Shown piece by piece: positions 52,987-61,731 of a DNA stretch of 64,000 bases (position 1 is its first letter; the number at the start of each line of letters is the position of its first letter). Location: contig CAZSSM010000026.1 of NCBI GenBank assembly GCA_964609385.1, forward strand, positions 14,372 through 78,371, written 5' to 3'. The stretch comes from CAZSSM01 sp964609385 (GTDB lineage Bacteria; Planctomycetota; Planctomycetia; Isosphaerales; Isosphaeraceae). The notes beneath the pieces are model-generated. The model saw nothing but the letters and a program-made list of their open reading frames with translations. It had not been told where the DNA came from and did no database searches. A program made the translations under genes and the position numbers.

Positions 52987-54678
52987 TTATAGTTGCTGAG
53001 GATCATCAGATTTTAATGTGGCATTTAAACTATCTCGAACAAAAAGACAGTAATTGATTGTTGAAGCGAAAATCTCATTTTTGATTTCATTGATATCGGA
53101 CGAGGAAATCAGACCTGCGTTGAATCCGATTTGAGCACGCCGGGCTAGGTCGATCATCCTCCCGAGGTGATGTTCGAAAGCTCGAAGGATCACCGGATCG
53201 TCTTCGGGCTTATGGTCGGCACGAGCTGTGTAATAGAGAGCGTCGCGGTAGTCTCGTGAGGCCTCGATGAGGCGGTCGACCGAGATCACGCCCACGCGAT
53301 ATTGTTCGATAGAGGACTCGAGCCGTTTGCGATTCGTCTCGACCCAGAGCCGAAGGATCTCCCTAAGGACGGTTTCTCGATCATCGTCGCGGACCGACGT
53401 GAAGTCGAGCTTCTCGGTCGTCAGACCCAGATCCTGAAGCAGCCCTCCCAAAGCGCTAGGATCGACTTCAGGCTCGAGGTCAGGTTTTTGGTCACCTTCG
53501 CCTCCGACGAGCCCGCCGTCGGACTTCTGCTTCGTCTGGAGCTGTTGCACTAGCGCTTTCTGTTCCATCATCGCTTCGATCTGGAGAAGGGCTGTCATCT
53601 CTTGAGTCAGACCGGGTTCCTGCTCGTCCTGGTTCGGGGGAACGCTCGATTGCTTGGGATCGCCCTTCGAGGAATCTGCGGGCCGCGCAGAGGTCGGTTC
53701 GTCGGAGAGGGGTGCTGAAGCCACGGCCAAAGGCCCCTGCCCCTGTGGTGGCCTCGTGCCAGGACTTCCATCATCTCCTGATTTCATGGCGACGACACCG
53801 AATGTGGTCCCGGTCACGACGGCCAGGCCGACGCTCGACGCGGCGACCCACTTGTAGAGCGTGGCGGGAAGCACATCGCGGCCCATCACCCATAGTGTCA
53901 ATGGGACGCCCGAGTGTATTGACAGAGCCTGGACGACCGTGACGGTCGAGCCCAGGAGCGTCTCGGGAACCGACCGGAAGAGGAGCTGATTCGCGACGAA
54001 TCCCGATTCGGGCGCACCGAGGGATCCGACGAGGACGCCCGGCGAGAATCCGCGACGGGACAGGCGATCGCGGAGCCGACCGCGTGCGCGCGCGATCCGA
54101 CTATCGAGCGTGCCGGCAGGACAGCCCAAGCGCGAAGACCCCTCAGCGCGACTAAGCCCTTGGATCACACAGAGCACGAACGGCTCGCGATACCGCTTGG
54201 GGAGCCGGGCCACCTCCTCGTCGAGGACGCGACGTAGCTCCGAGAGTTCCAAGTTCGAGGGAGTCTCGGCCTCGGAGGGTTCCTCGCTGTGAGCCACCAG
54301 TCGGAGACGCGGATCCGAAGACGCCAGTGTGGCCGACCCGGTCCGCCAGCGACGACGGGCTCGGAGGGCGATTCGCGTGGCCACCGCGTGCAGCCAAGGG
54401 GCGAGCCGTTCGGGGTCCCGGAGCGTACGGGCGCGCCGGACCAGCACCAGAAAGGTGGCTTGGAAGGCGTCGTCGGCGTCGGGACCGTCGCCGAGGATCC
54501 GTCGGCAGACGCCCAGGACCAACGGACCGTGGCGTCCAATCAGGGCCGCGATCGGCTCGGGACCGCAGCCGTCGGCCCACCGGGCGAGCAACTCGTCGTC
54601 GGGCCGTGCGGAGGCGGTGCCCCCCCGATAGATTTGGGTCAGTGGATGGGTCAGGCTCGTCGAGGAGTTGGCGCTCAT
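52987..54678 (-). CDS. ECF sigma factor with long C-terminal membrane-linked extension
   Basis: A 563-residue protein. Residues about 35-110 are sigma region 2 (ALIGRHGPLVLGVCRRIL, DADDAFQATFLVLVRRA, PWLHAVATRIALRARRR), and about 150-215 region 4 (LPKRYREPFVLCVIQGLSRA, then LGCPAGTLDSRIARARGRL). After this comes a hydrophobic segment (WVAASSVGLAVVTGTTFGVV) and a roughly 250-residue tail with Pro/Gln-rich, Met/Gln-rich and helical parts. Such tails are known in planctomycete ECF groups and may take over anti-sigma or sensing functions; no separate anti-sigma gene is seen. The tail's last codons (52987-53060) are AT-rich. GGAGA precedes the ATG by about 8 nt. Confidence 0.92.
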   Translation of the reverse strand: MSANSSTSLTHPLTQIYRGGTASARPDDELLARWADGCGPEPIAALIGRHGPLVLGVCRRILGDGPDADDAFQATFLVLVRRARTLRDPERLAPWLHAVATRIALRARRRWRTGSATLASSDPRLRLVAHSEEPSEAETPSNLELSELRRVLDEEVARLPKRYREPFVLCVIQGLSRAEGSSRLGCPAGTLDSRIARARGRLRDRLSRRGFSPGVLVGSLGAPESGFVANQLLFRSVPETLLGSTVTVVQALSIHSGVPLTLWVMGRDVLPATLYKWVAASSVGLAVVTGTTFGVVAMKSGDDGSPGTRPPQGQGPLAVASAPLSDEPTSARPADSSKGDPKQSSVPPNQDEQEPGLTQEMTALLQIEAMMEQKALVQQLQTKQKSDGGLVGGEGDQKPDLEPEVDPSALGGLLQDLGLTTEKLDFTSVRDDDRETVLREILRLWVETNRKRLESSIEQYRVGVISVDRLIEASRDYRDALYYTARADHKPEDDPVILRAFEHHLGRMIDLARRAQIGFNAGLISSSDINEIKNEIFASTINYCLFVRDSLNATLKSDDPQQL

Positions 54679-54798
54679 CGCGGGGTCTCCGGTGTTGGGG
54701 GGATCGATACGGTCGAGGATCCGTCACGACCGTTCCCCCTACAACTGCCCCGCACCTCGCGCATCGTCCCATTTTCTCGACTTTCCGTATGAGGTTCC

Positions 54799-55731
54799 CT
54801 ACTCCGGACCCCCACCGAGGGAGTCGGAATCGATCCCCAATTGGCGGAGCCGCTCGGCCAACACTTCGGCGCGCTGGCGTTCCTGCTCGGCGCGTTGCCG
54901 TTCCAACTCGGCTTGTTGGCGTGCTCGCTCGGCCCGTTGGGCCTGTTCCTCGGCCCTCTGGCGTTCCAACTCGACTTGTTGGGCCTGTTCCTGGACGCGT
55001 TGGGCTTCGCGATTGGCTCGTTGGCATTCTTGCTCGGCTCGGAGGTACTCCTGTTCGGCGCGCTGATATTCTTGCTCGGCTCGGGCGTCGGACTGCTCCG
55101 CGCGTTGACGTTCGCGATCGGCCCGTCGCTGCTCTCGGATCCTTTCCTCGTCAAGTTCCTGATAGGAGACCAAGGCCCGGCCATTGGGGGCGTTCAGGAC
55201 CAGGTCGTCGCCGTCCAGATCGAACGTAACGCCCAGCAGGGGGCTGACCCAGCTGCGTATCGTGGGGATCGCCTGGAGCGCGTCGTTGTGTCGGATCCAG
55301 CCATGGAGCGTGCCGTGGTCGGGGTCGTACAGGTAGTATTCCTGGACGCCGTAGGTCTCGTAGAAGTCGCGCTTTAGGGCCATCTCCTGATCGGAGTTGT
55401 TCGGGGAGCGGACCTCGAAGGTAACCTGGGGGCCGATGCCGTTCTCCCGGTGCTGAACATAGGAGGGGCGATGGTACTGGGAGCGTCCGAAGACGACCAT
55501 GGCGTCGGGGGCGCGTCGGATGGTCGGGTCGCCCTGGACGGGATACCAGAGCAGGTCACCAGCGACGAAGACGTCCTCGAGGTCGCGGAAGAGGGTCTGC
55601 AACCCCTCCTTGATAGTAACGATCCACTGAAATTGGAGGGTGTTGTCGGCCATCGGCAGCCCATCGCTGCTCGGATAGATCACCATATCGCTGTCGATGA
55701 TTGAACCGGAAGTCCTATCGGGTGTGCTCAT
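54799..55731 (-). CDS. Uma2-family protein with heptad coiled-coil tail
   Basis: A 310-residue protein. Residues about 35-190 are a Uma2/DUF820 nuclease-like domain with Asp76 (RRAPDAMVV), Glu106 (VTFEVRSP), Lys120 (ALKRDFYETYGV) and QEYYLYDPDHGTLHGW. Residues 201-298 are 14 consecutive seven-residue units of the type RQRAEQE, which should form a long parallel or antiparallel coiled coil. ATG 55731 is preferred over 55944 because AAGGAAG lies 5 nt upstream. The role is unknown; the tail suggests dimerisation or a scaffold. It lies just upstream of, and reads toward, the ECF sigma gene, 120 nt away. Confidence 0.88.
   Translation of the reverse strand: MSTPDRTSGSIIDSDMVIYPSSDGLPMADNTLQFQWIVTIKEGLQTLFRDLEDVFVAGDLLWYPVQGDPTIRRAPDAMVVFGRSQYHRPSYVQHRENGIGPQVTFEVRSPNNSDQEMALKRDFYETYGVQEYYLYDPDHGTLHGWIRHNDALQAIPTIRSWVSPLLGVTFDLDGDDLVLNAPNGRALVSYQELDEERIREQRRADRERQRAEQSDARAEQEYQRAEQEYLRAEQECQRANREAQRVQEQAQQVELERQRAEEQAQRAERARQQAELERQRAEQERQRAEVLAERLRQLGIDSDSLGGGPE
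54838..55131 (-). repeat. 21-bp tandem repeats encoding 14 heptads
   Basis: 14 units of 21 bp each encode QRRADRE, RQRAEQS, DARAEQE, YQRAEQE and further variants, with no break in phase. Units differ by several substitutions, so the array is old or under selection for the heptad pattern. Confidence 0.8.
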
Positions 55732-55950
55732 GCGATCTTCCTTGACAAGGGCTCTGGGATCGATCGCCGAGTCTATCGGACTCCTCGGCACCCGTCGAGC
55801 CAGTGCCCAAGCGCTTGCGTCGGGGAGTTGTGGGGCCGCCGACCAAGGGCCGACACTGACTCGAAGCCTCCGAGGATCTGGCAACACCGCGGGCTTTCCC
55901 GAGTTCCATTGGTCGGCCCACGGCGGATAGGTCGGCCTCAGCAAGCCGGC

Positions 55951-56976
55951 TTAGGGGTTCTCGATGTTGATCTTCTCCCAGCCGTCGTCGGGGACGGCCG
56001 ACGCGTCGTCGAACCCGGATCCGCCATTGACGACGCCGCCGATGACCACGCCGGTGCCAACGGCGATGACGTCATCGCCGCCTCGAGCGAAGATCTGGAT
56101 GAAGTCGAAATCATCGATCAAAAATGTGTCTTGCTCATCGTCGTCATCATCGTCTTCGCTCAGGCTGACCAGAAGCCGACCGACTTGCTGGGCGGTGACG
56201 GAGATGGTGTCGTCGTCGGAACTGCCGAAGAAGTCGAACCGATCGACGCCGGCGCCGCCGTTAAGGGTGTCGTCGTCTTCACCACCATTGAGGACGTCGT
56301 TGCCTACGCCGCCGGCTAGCGAGTCGCTATCGTCGCCGCCATTGAGAGTGTCATCACCGCCCCCGCCCCTCAGGACATCATCGTCGTCCGCACCCTCCAG
56401 GTCGTCCGGGCCGGCACCGCCGATGAGCGTATCGTTGTCGTCATCGCCGTCGAGCGAGTCGCCGCCGTTGCCGCCCTCCAAGAGGTCGTTACCCTCACCA
56501 CCTTCGATGAAGTCTTGACCGAAGCCGCCCCGGAGTTCGTCGTCGCCCTCGCCCCCATCGATCACGTCGAAACCGCGGTTGCCCGCCAGCGTGTCGGAGG
56601 CTTCGGTTCCCACGATCGTGTCCGACCCCGAGCCGGCGAAGACCAGGCTCGGAATGTCCAGGCTGCCGTCGCCGGTCGGGTCCAGATCGATCAAATCGTT
56701 CCCCCCGAAGGAGCGGACGTTGATCAGGGAGACATCGGACTCGTCGACGCTGGCGCGGTTCGAACCTTCCGACTCGACGAAGATCGAGATTCCTTCGACC
56801 AGGATGGTGTCGTCATCGGTCTCTCGGAGCACGATCGTGTCGGACTGTCCGGTGCCGACGATCTCCAACACGCCGTCGGTCGTCAGCGTCGCGCTTAGGG
56901 TCAGCAGGACGCGTGCTTCGCACGCTTCCACCGAGATCGGCGTGCGGGTTCGTAACGCAGTTCGGGACGCATTCAT
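55951..56976 (-). CDS. RTX-type calcium-binding repeat protein
   Basis: A 341-residue secreted protein. The N-terminus has the planctomycete-type motif VEACEARVLLTLSA (residues 15-28), a relative of the LEPR-x-LL export or anchor signal. From about 125 to 245 there are many nonapeptides GGxGxDxLx (GGEGDDELRGG, GGNGGDSLDGD, GGGGDDTLNGG, GGVGNDVLNGG), which fold into a calcium-binding parallel beta roll. The repeats are unusually Asp-rich, and a later segment has a run of seven acidic residues followed by Glu. No catalytic domain is seen. The ATG 56976 is preferred over 57306, which would put the sorting motif more than 100 residues inside. Confidence 0.88.
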   Translation of the reverse strand: MNASRTALRTRTPISVEACEARVLLTLSATLTTDGVLEIVGTGQSDTIVLRETDDDTILVEGISIFVESEGSNRASVDESDVSLINVRSFGGNDLIDLDPTGDGSLDIPSLVFAGSGSDTIVGTEASDTLAGNRGFDVIDGGEGDDELRGGFGQDFIEGGEGNDLLEGGNGGDSLDGDDDNDTLIGGAGPDDLEGADDDDVLRGGGGDDTLNGGDDSDSLAGGVGNDVLNGGEDDDTLNGGAGVDRFDFFGSSDDDTISVTAQQVGRLLVSLSEDDDDDDEQDTFLIDDFDFIQIFARGGDDVIAVGTGVVIGGVVNGGSGFDDASAVPDDGWEKINIENP

Positions 56977-57428
56977 GAGGTGTTCCAATCTGTGACTCGA
57001 GAGAACCCATTGGCCCGGTCGCCACATAGCGCCCGGGGGAGGTCCCACGCCAAGTAACCTGGATGGACGTCGGACCTGCTTAGTTTGAGTGGCATTGAGC
57101 AACGAGGTCCGCCACACGAACCGATGAGGGGTGAAGCGGCACGGAATTCTGATCATGGGGACGGTAAACAGGACCCGTTGAACAACACAATCGAGGCGAT
57201 GCTTTGAGGTCAAGGCGTCTCTGTGAATTCCCAAACCGCCCGGAGATGAGAAGTCCCAAACGAAGCCCGCGTTCCGAAAGACCGACAAACCATCTGCTCG
57301 TTGCATCAGTCTCGATCAACGCGGTTTGCCTCGAAGACGCCGACCAAAAAAGCCTGATCTATTAAATTTCGTGTTAAATAAGGCCTGCTGGCAGGCCACT
57401 ACAAATTGTGTTGATCGGGACGCTTCGA
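56977..57428. other. intergenic region, 452 nt
   Basis: Upstream of the RTX gene and downstream of the PfkB-like gene. Moderately AT-rich around 57340-57410, beside the PfkB-like stop. No gene or RNA recognised. Confidence 0.35.
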
Positions 57429-58583
57429 TCAGGGGACGAACCCACGTTGGCGGGCCACTTCGATTTGCTCGGCGGTGGGGAAGCCGAAGTCGATGCGGTC
57501 CAGGACGAGGGCGGCGCCGATCGTGGCGGTCGTTGCGGCGTGGGCGACAGCCTCCGGATCGGGTGGCACCCGGGGGTCGAAGTCGGCCTCGATGAGCGTG
57601 CGTGCCAAGGTCGCCCCAAAGCATTCGCCGGCGCGGTTGGTGTCGAGAGGCGGGCGTCGACGGGGGAAGGCGGGGCGGTCGACGATCGCGCGATCCGAAC
57701 CATCTCCGCTTCGGGCAGAGACCGTTACGCCCTCGGCCCCTCGAGTCACAGCAATCACCGCGACCCGACGTTCCAGCGCCCGGCGATCCTCAACGTCGAG
57801 CGTATCCCATTCGTGTTGGTTGCACGTGAGGATGTCGATCCGGTCCGCAAGCATGCCCAAGGGCGGTTGGCGATCGCGCATGTTCCGCAGGGCCGGTGCG
57901 CAGAGGCGGATCCGCGCGTGGCTCCGATGCAGGGCCTCCTTGAGCAGGCGATTGGGCAACGATGCGACGACCAGCAGGTCGGCCGGCTCACGGAGCGATG
58001 GGGACCCGCCGAGGTTCTCCAAAGCGGCGTGGCATCCTCGAAATCCGATCGGCAGCTTGTCGCCGTGACGCCCACTGGTGACCAGCAAGGTCCAGTCGGC
58101 CGGATGATTCATCACGATCGGACTGTGGGCGATCGTCGACACCTCGGCGAGCTTGTGCTGGATCGTCAAGGTGACCGGATCATCGGGCGGCCCGACGGCC
58201 GAGATCAGGGTGCCCTCGAAGGCGGCGGCATACCCCGCGCCCATACCGCCCAAGTCGTCCTCCCAAGCGGTCGCCTGAAGTCGACGCGTCCAGCCCGGTT
58301 CGAGGTCGTCGGCCAGGAGCGGATCGTCGAGTCGGATCATACCGAACGGGCCGGGCCATCCTGTTGGCGGCGCGATCACCAGACGTGACCTATTCGCATC
58401 GGCAATCGTCAACAGGTCGGGCTTGATCCCCTCGATCTCCGCCTTGTCGACGAGGCGTCCGTCCTGACTCCGGTCGAGCGGTCCGCCCTGTTCGGACGCG
58501 ACGAGTGGGTCGTCGAGCCGGAGCACCCGGTCGAGATACGCCGGCCCAACGACCAAGGTCCCCCTCAGGCTTGAGCCGCTCAT
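57429..58583 (-). CDS. PfkB-like protein with altered catalytic motif
   Basis: A 384-residue ribokinase-fold protein: the start GTLVVGPAYLDRVLRLDDP, GGMGAGYAAAFEGT, a middle ILTCNQHEWDTL and VIAVTRGAEGVTV. The C-terminal signature reads DTNRAGECFGATLARTL (from 314) where active kinases have DTxGAGDxF. So the anion-hole Gly is Arg and the catalytic Asp is Glu320. It may be inactive as a kinase or act on an unusual substrate. The start ATG overlaps the upstream membrane gene's stop as ATGA, tying it to the MoxR/VWA operon, which is an unexpected neighbour for a sugar kinase. Confidence 0.8.
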   Translation of the reverse strand: MSGSSLRGTLVVGPAYLDRVLRLDDPLVASEQGGPLDRSQDGRLVDKAEIEGIKPDLLTIADANRSRLVIAPPTGWPGPFGMIRLDDPLLADDLEPGWTRRLQATAWEDDLGGMGAGYAAAFEGTLISAVGPPDDPVTLTIQHKLAEVSTIAHSPIVMNHPADWTLLVTSGRHGDKLPIGFRGCHAALENLGGSPSLREPADLLVVASLPNRLLKEALHRSHARIRLCAPALRNMRDRQPPLGMLADRIDILTCNQHEWDTLDVEDRRALERRVAVIAVTRGAEGVTVSARSGDGSDRAIVDRPAFPRRRPPLDTNRAGECFGATLARTLIEADFDPRVPPDPEAVAHAATTATIGAALVLDRIDFGFPTAEQIEVARQRGFVP

Positions 58584-59371
58584 GAATCGGTGCCTCGGAG
58601 CTGGAGAACTCGGAGTCGGTCCCCCTTGAGCTGGATCGCCAATCGAGCGACGCGATCCGGGTCACGGACGGCCTTGAAGATCAGATGCGAGATCGCTTCA
58701 GGCGGATCGGGATCATGGTCTTTTGGCTCCGACTCGGGGGGCGGTTCCGTCGCCACGTTGGCGAAGACCAACGCGCCACGCCCGTCGAATCGACCGAGCG
58801 GATCGGGTCGTTGCGGCGAGTCGTCCGCCTGCTCTTCCCAAGACAGGTCGCCATGGTAAACACCGGCGTAGAGTCGACCGTACCAGGCCAAGGCGCGTTG
58901 GTCGGTCAGGACGAAGAGGGTGTTGGGTGCTTGGTGTCGCCAGGCGAACAGCGGTGCGGTGAGGAACCCAAAGACGATCAGGCCCAACACCGGCGCAGCG
59001 ACCGGATAGAGCATCCCGAAGACCTCAACGTTCCCGTTCAGGTTCGCCTCGCCGCCTTGGACCATCATGGTCCAGGCGACCAAAGTCCAGAGGATCAGCA
59101 GGGCCGTTAGGGGGATTCCGATCAGGAACCGGGGGAGGGTTTGGAAGACCAGGCCGAGCCTCGGCGGTTGGTCGGCCCAGACGAGCCGCTCGTCGGCTCG
59201 GAGCGTCTCGCAAAGCCGCTCCAAGGCCGAGGGGGCGACCCGAAGCGTCGGATCGTCGAGGATGGGAGTCAAAGGGGTGGCCTGGGTCATCCGGGGCGGC
59301 TCAGTCCAGTGGCCGTGGGCCTCGGTGGTGGGGGTCGAAGCGCTGTCAGCTCGGTCGGCCGAGTTCGTCAA
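58580..59371 (-). CDS. membrane protein of unknown function in the MoxR/VWA operon
   Basis: A protein of 263 residues from TTG 59371, or 236 from ATG 59290; neither start has a clear ribosome binding site. There are two membrane helices (FLIGIPLTALLILWTLVAW and AAPVLGLIVFGFLTAPLFAW). The sequence DERLVWADQPPR before them and TLFVLTDQRALAW after them resembles bacterial membrane PH-like domains. It starts 3 nt after the VWA gene and overlaps the PfkB-like gene, so it is in the middle of the operon. Confidence 0.7.
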   Translation of the reverse strand: MTNSADRADSASTPTTEAHGHWTEPPRMTQATPLTPILDDPTLRVAPSALERLCETLRADERLVWADQPPRLGLVFQTLPRFLIGIPLTALLILWTLVAWTMMVQGGEANLNGNVEVFGMLYPVAAPVLGLIVFGFLTAPLFAWRHQAPNTLFVLTDQRALAWYGRLYAGVYHGDLSWEEQADDSPQRPDPLGRFDGRGALVFANVATEPPPESEPKDHDPDPPEAISHLIFKAVRDPDRVARLAIQLKGDRLRVLQLRGTDS

Positions 59372-59374
59372 AGG

Positions 59375-61501
59375 TTACACATAAATTCGTTTGTTGTAAA
59401 TGTACCATTCGAGGAGGATAATCGCGAGGACAACCCCGGCGATCAGCTTCCACCAATCCTGTTGGGCCTCGACGATGGTGCTCTGGCCGGAGATCGGGGT
59501 ATAGCCGATCTTGACGGCGTCGGGTGTTTCGGGCGACTCTTCCCCGTTGCCATCCCCTTGCCCCTCGTTAGCGCTGAGGCCCCGGGGAGCGATGTCGCTT
59601 TCGCGGCGGTCGAAGAGGTTGATGGCGAAGGCCAGGTCGGGCGTCTCGGCACCGCTCCATTGCGCGGTGTAGAGCCCGATCTGGTCGGTCTCAGCGAAAA
59701 GGAAAAACCCCTGGGGCTTGCGCTGGAGTTGGGCGGTCGATCCGTCCGGCTTGGAGATGGTCATGGTCTCGGCGAGCCCTTCGGCGCGGAGGCGGATCGG
59801 CTCGCCAGCGCGGTTGATACCGTCTTGGAGCCGTTGGCCGACGTTGCCGAGGACCTGCAGGGCGTTGAACATGAACAAGGGGAAGCTCTCGCGGGCCGGC
59901 CAGTTGGTGTTGGCTTTGTCCTCTTCGTCGAGGAGCGGGAAGGTCAGGATGACGTCGGAGAATCCCTCACGCGGGGCGACGAATGCCAAGGCGCCCTGCT
60001 CGCTCTCGATGAGGGTTCGCGAGCCCGGCGGCGGTTCGACCCCCCGAGCGTTGACGATCGCCACGGTCCGAAGATCTCGGATGTATTGCAGGAGCGGGTG
60101 GCTGATGTCCCAGTCGAGGATGACCGGCTGTTCGAGGTCGTTGGGGGGCTCGGCGAAGGTCATTTCGGGCGGGAAGGCTCCGAAATAGAGCGTGTTGGCC
60201 TGGGGCGACTGCTCGGGCTGGATCCGATCGAAGACGACCAGGTCGTATCGACCCAGGAGCACCTCGCGCTGCACGGCCTCATCGTTGTAGCTCTGCGGCC
60301 CGATGACCGCGACCCGCGAGCGATCGAGGATCGAGCCGGTGCTCAGTGTGTCGCTGAGGAACCGATTGCCGGTGGTCACCAGCATGATTTGGGCCTCGCG
60401 CGGGGCGCGGATCAAGGCGAAGCCGCGGTCGTCCAGGGGCAAGTCGTCCTCGACCTCCAAGGCGACCTCCAGTAACTCGCCGTCGCCGGTGTCGGTTCTG
60501 GGGAAGGCGAAGGCCCGATCGTCCCCGGGCTCGATCTCGAGTTCGATCGCGTCGACGAGTTCGCCAGGCCGATCGACCGCGTTGGGGTCGTGTCGGAGCA
60601 ACTGGACAGAGACGTTGGCTTGCTCGGGGCGATGGTTGCGGACACGGCCGAAGACCTGGAACCGTTCGTCGAGCAGGTCATCACGGCGGGTCTGGAGCGC
60701 CTCAAGGGCCAGGTTGTTGGACGGTCGTCGGATGGTGCCGTCTGCCGTCATGCGTCCCTTCGAGGTTGAGTCGTCGTCGGGCTCGACCGGGTCGCTGGGC
60801 TGGCCGACGACGATCAGTTGGGGCACGAGCGTACCGAGGTTGAAGTCGGTCACATCGGGGAACCCGCCGTCGGAAAAGATCAAGAGTCGGGGGGGGACGT
60901 CTTGGAACTCTGTGGCCACGACGCCCTCGGGTACGTCCTGGGCGCGGGGGTTGGCCAAGCCTTGGGCGACCTGAAGGGCTTGGCGCAGTGAGGTGGTGCC
61001 GTTGGTCGGTCGGATCGCCTGAATCCGGGCGCGGAGCTGACCGCGATTGCTCGAGAAGCTGCTGACGACCTGCGCGTCGTTGGAGAAGGCGATCACCAGG
61101 GCCTGATCGTCGCCGGCCATCGAATCGACGACCTTCAGCGCCTCGGCCTTAGCCCGGTCCAGCCGGGTGGGCGAGACATCGTTGGCCGACATGCTCGCCG
61201 AATTGTCGATCATCAGGACGTATTTCTGACCGATCGAGTTGGTCCCATCGCTCCGGAGGCCCAACAGCGCCAGCATCAGCAGCAGGACGGCCATCAGTTG
61301 CAGGAACAGGAGGAGGTTCCGCCGGAGCCTCTGGAAGAGGCTGTTGGCGCGGAGGTCCTCAATCGATCGCTTCCAGAGCATCGTGCTGGGTACCAGCAGC
61401 GGAGAGCGTCGAAGCTTGAGGAAGTAAAGGACGATGATCCCGACCGGCACGCCGACCAGCACCGCCCATTGCCAAGGGGTCAACAGATTGGTGATTTCCA
61501 T
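59375..61501 (-). CDS. BatA-type N-terminal membrane domain plus VWA protein
   Basis: A 708-residue inner-membrane protein. The N-terminus matches the aerotolerance/BatA domain: WAVLVGVPVGIIVLYFLKLR, then RNLLLFLQLMAVLLLMLALL. A von Willebrand A domain starts at YVLMIDNSASMSANDVSPTR; DNSAS is the MIDAS metal site, with TNGTTSLRQAL as the second part and FSDGG as the third. A large periplasmic-type region and a last helix (WKLIAGVVLAIILLEWYIY) follow. Such proteins work with MoxR ATPases and DUF58 proteins, all present upstream here, perhaps in envelope-complex assembly or stress tolerance. GAGG lies 5 nt before the ATG. Confidence 0.9.
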   Translation of the reverse strand: MEITNLLTPWQWAVLVGVPVGIIVLYFLKLRRSPLLVPSTMLWKRSIEDLRANSLFQRLRRNLLLFLQLMAVLLLMLALLGLRSDGTNSIGQKYVLMIDNSASMSANDVSPTRLDRAKAEALKVVDSMAGDDQALVIAFSNDAQVVSSFSSNRGQLRARIQAIRPTNGTTSLRQALQVAQGLANPRAQDVPEGVVATEFQDVPPRLLIFSDGGFPDVTDFNLGTLVPQLIVVGQPSDPVEPDDDSTSKGRMTADGTIRRPSNNLALEALQTRRDDLLDERFQVFGRVRNHRPEQANVSVQLLRHDPNAVDRPGELVDAIELEIEPGDDRAFAFPRTDTGDGELLEVALEVEDDLPLDDRGFALIRAPREAQIMLVTTGNRFLSDTLSTGSILDRSRVAVIGPQSYNDEAVQREVLLGRYDLVVFDRIQPEQSPQANTLYFGAFPPEMTFAEPPNDLEQPVILDWDISHPLLQYIRDLRTVAIVNARGVEPPPGSRTLIESEQGALAFVAPREGFSDVILTFPLLDEEDKANTNWPARESFPLFMFNALQVLGNVGQRLQDGINRAGEPIRLRAEGLAETMTISKPDGSTAQLQRKPQGFFLFAETDQIGLYTAQWSGAETPDLAFAINLFDRRESDIAPRGLSANEGQGDGNGEESPETPDAVKIGYTPISGQSTIVEAQQDWWKLIAGVVLAIILLEWYIYNKRIYV

Positions 61502-61556
61502 CGAAACCTCGTTCGTGGATTCGCTTCGCGTGAGGGGGCGTGGAGCGGTCGACGCC

Positions 61557-61688
61557 TCAGAGTTCGCCGTCCTTGGGTCGGGATTTCTTCGAGAAGAGCG
61601 GTTGGATGAAGATGTAGGCCAAGTAGATCACGAAAAGTGTGAACGCGCCGTAGAAGACGAATTGGTTCTCGATGTCGGGCAGGTCCAT
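61557..61688 (-). CDS. 43-residue single-helix membrane protein
   Basis: A small protein starting MDLPDIENQFVFYG, with one helix (AFTLFVIYLAYIFIQPLF) and a basic tail (KKSRPKD). GGAG lies 8 nt before ATG 61688; the longer frame to 61778 has no such site. It sits between the DUF58 and VWA genes with short gaps (43 and 55 nt), so it belongs to the operon and may be a small subunit of the same membrane complex. No family is recognised. Confidence 0.65.
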   Translation of the reverse strand: MDLPDIENQFVFYGAFTLFVIYLAYIFIQPLFSKKSRPKDGEL

Positions 61689-61731
61689 GGACCGCGTCTC
61701 CGTCCGGTCGGGAAGTGGGCTCGGCGTTGGG

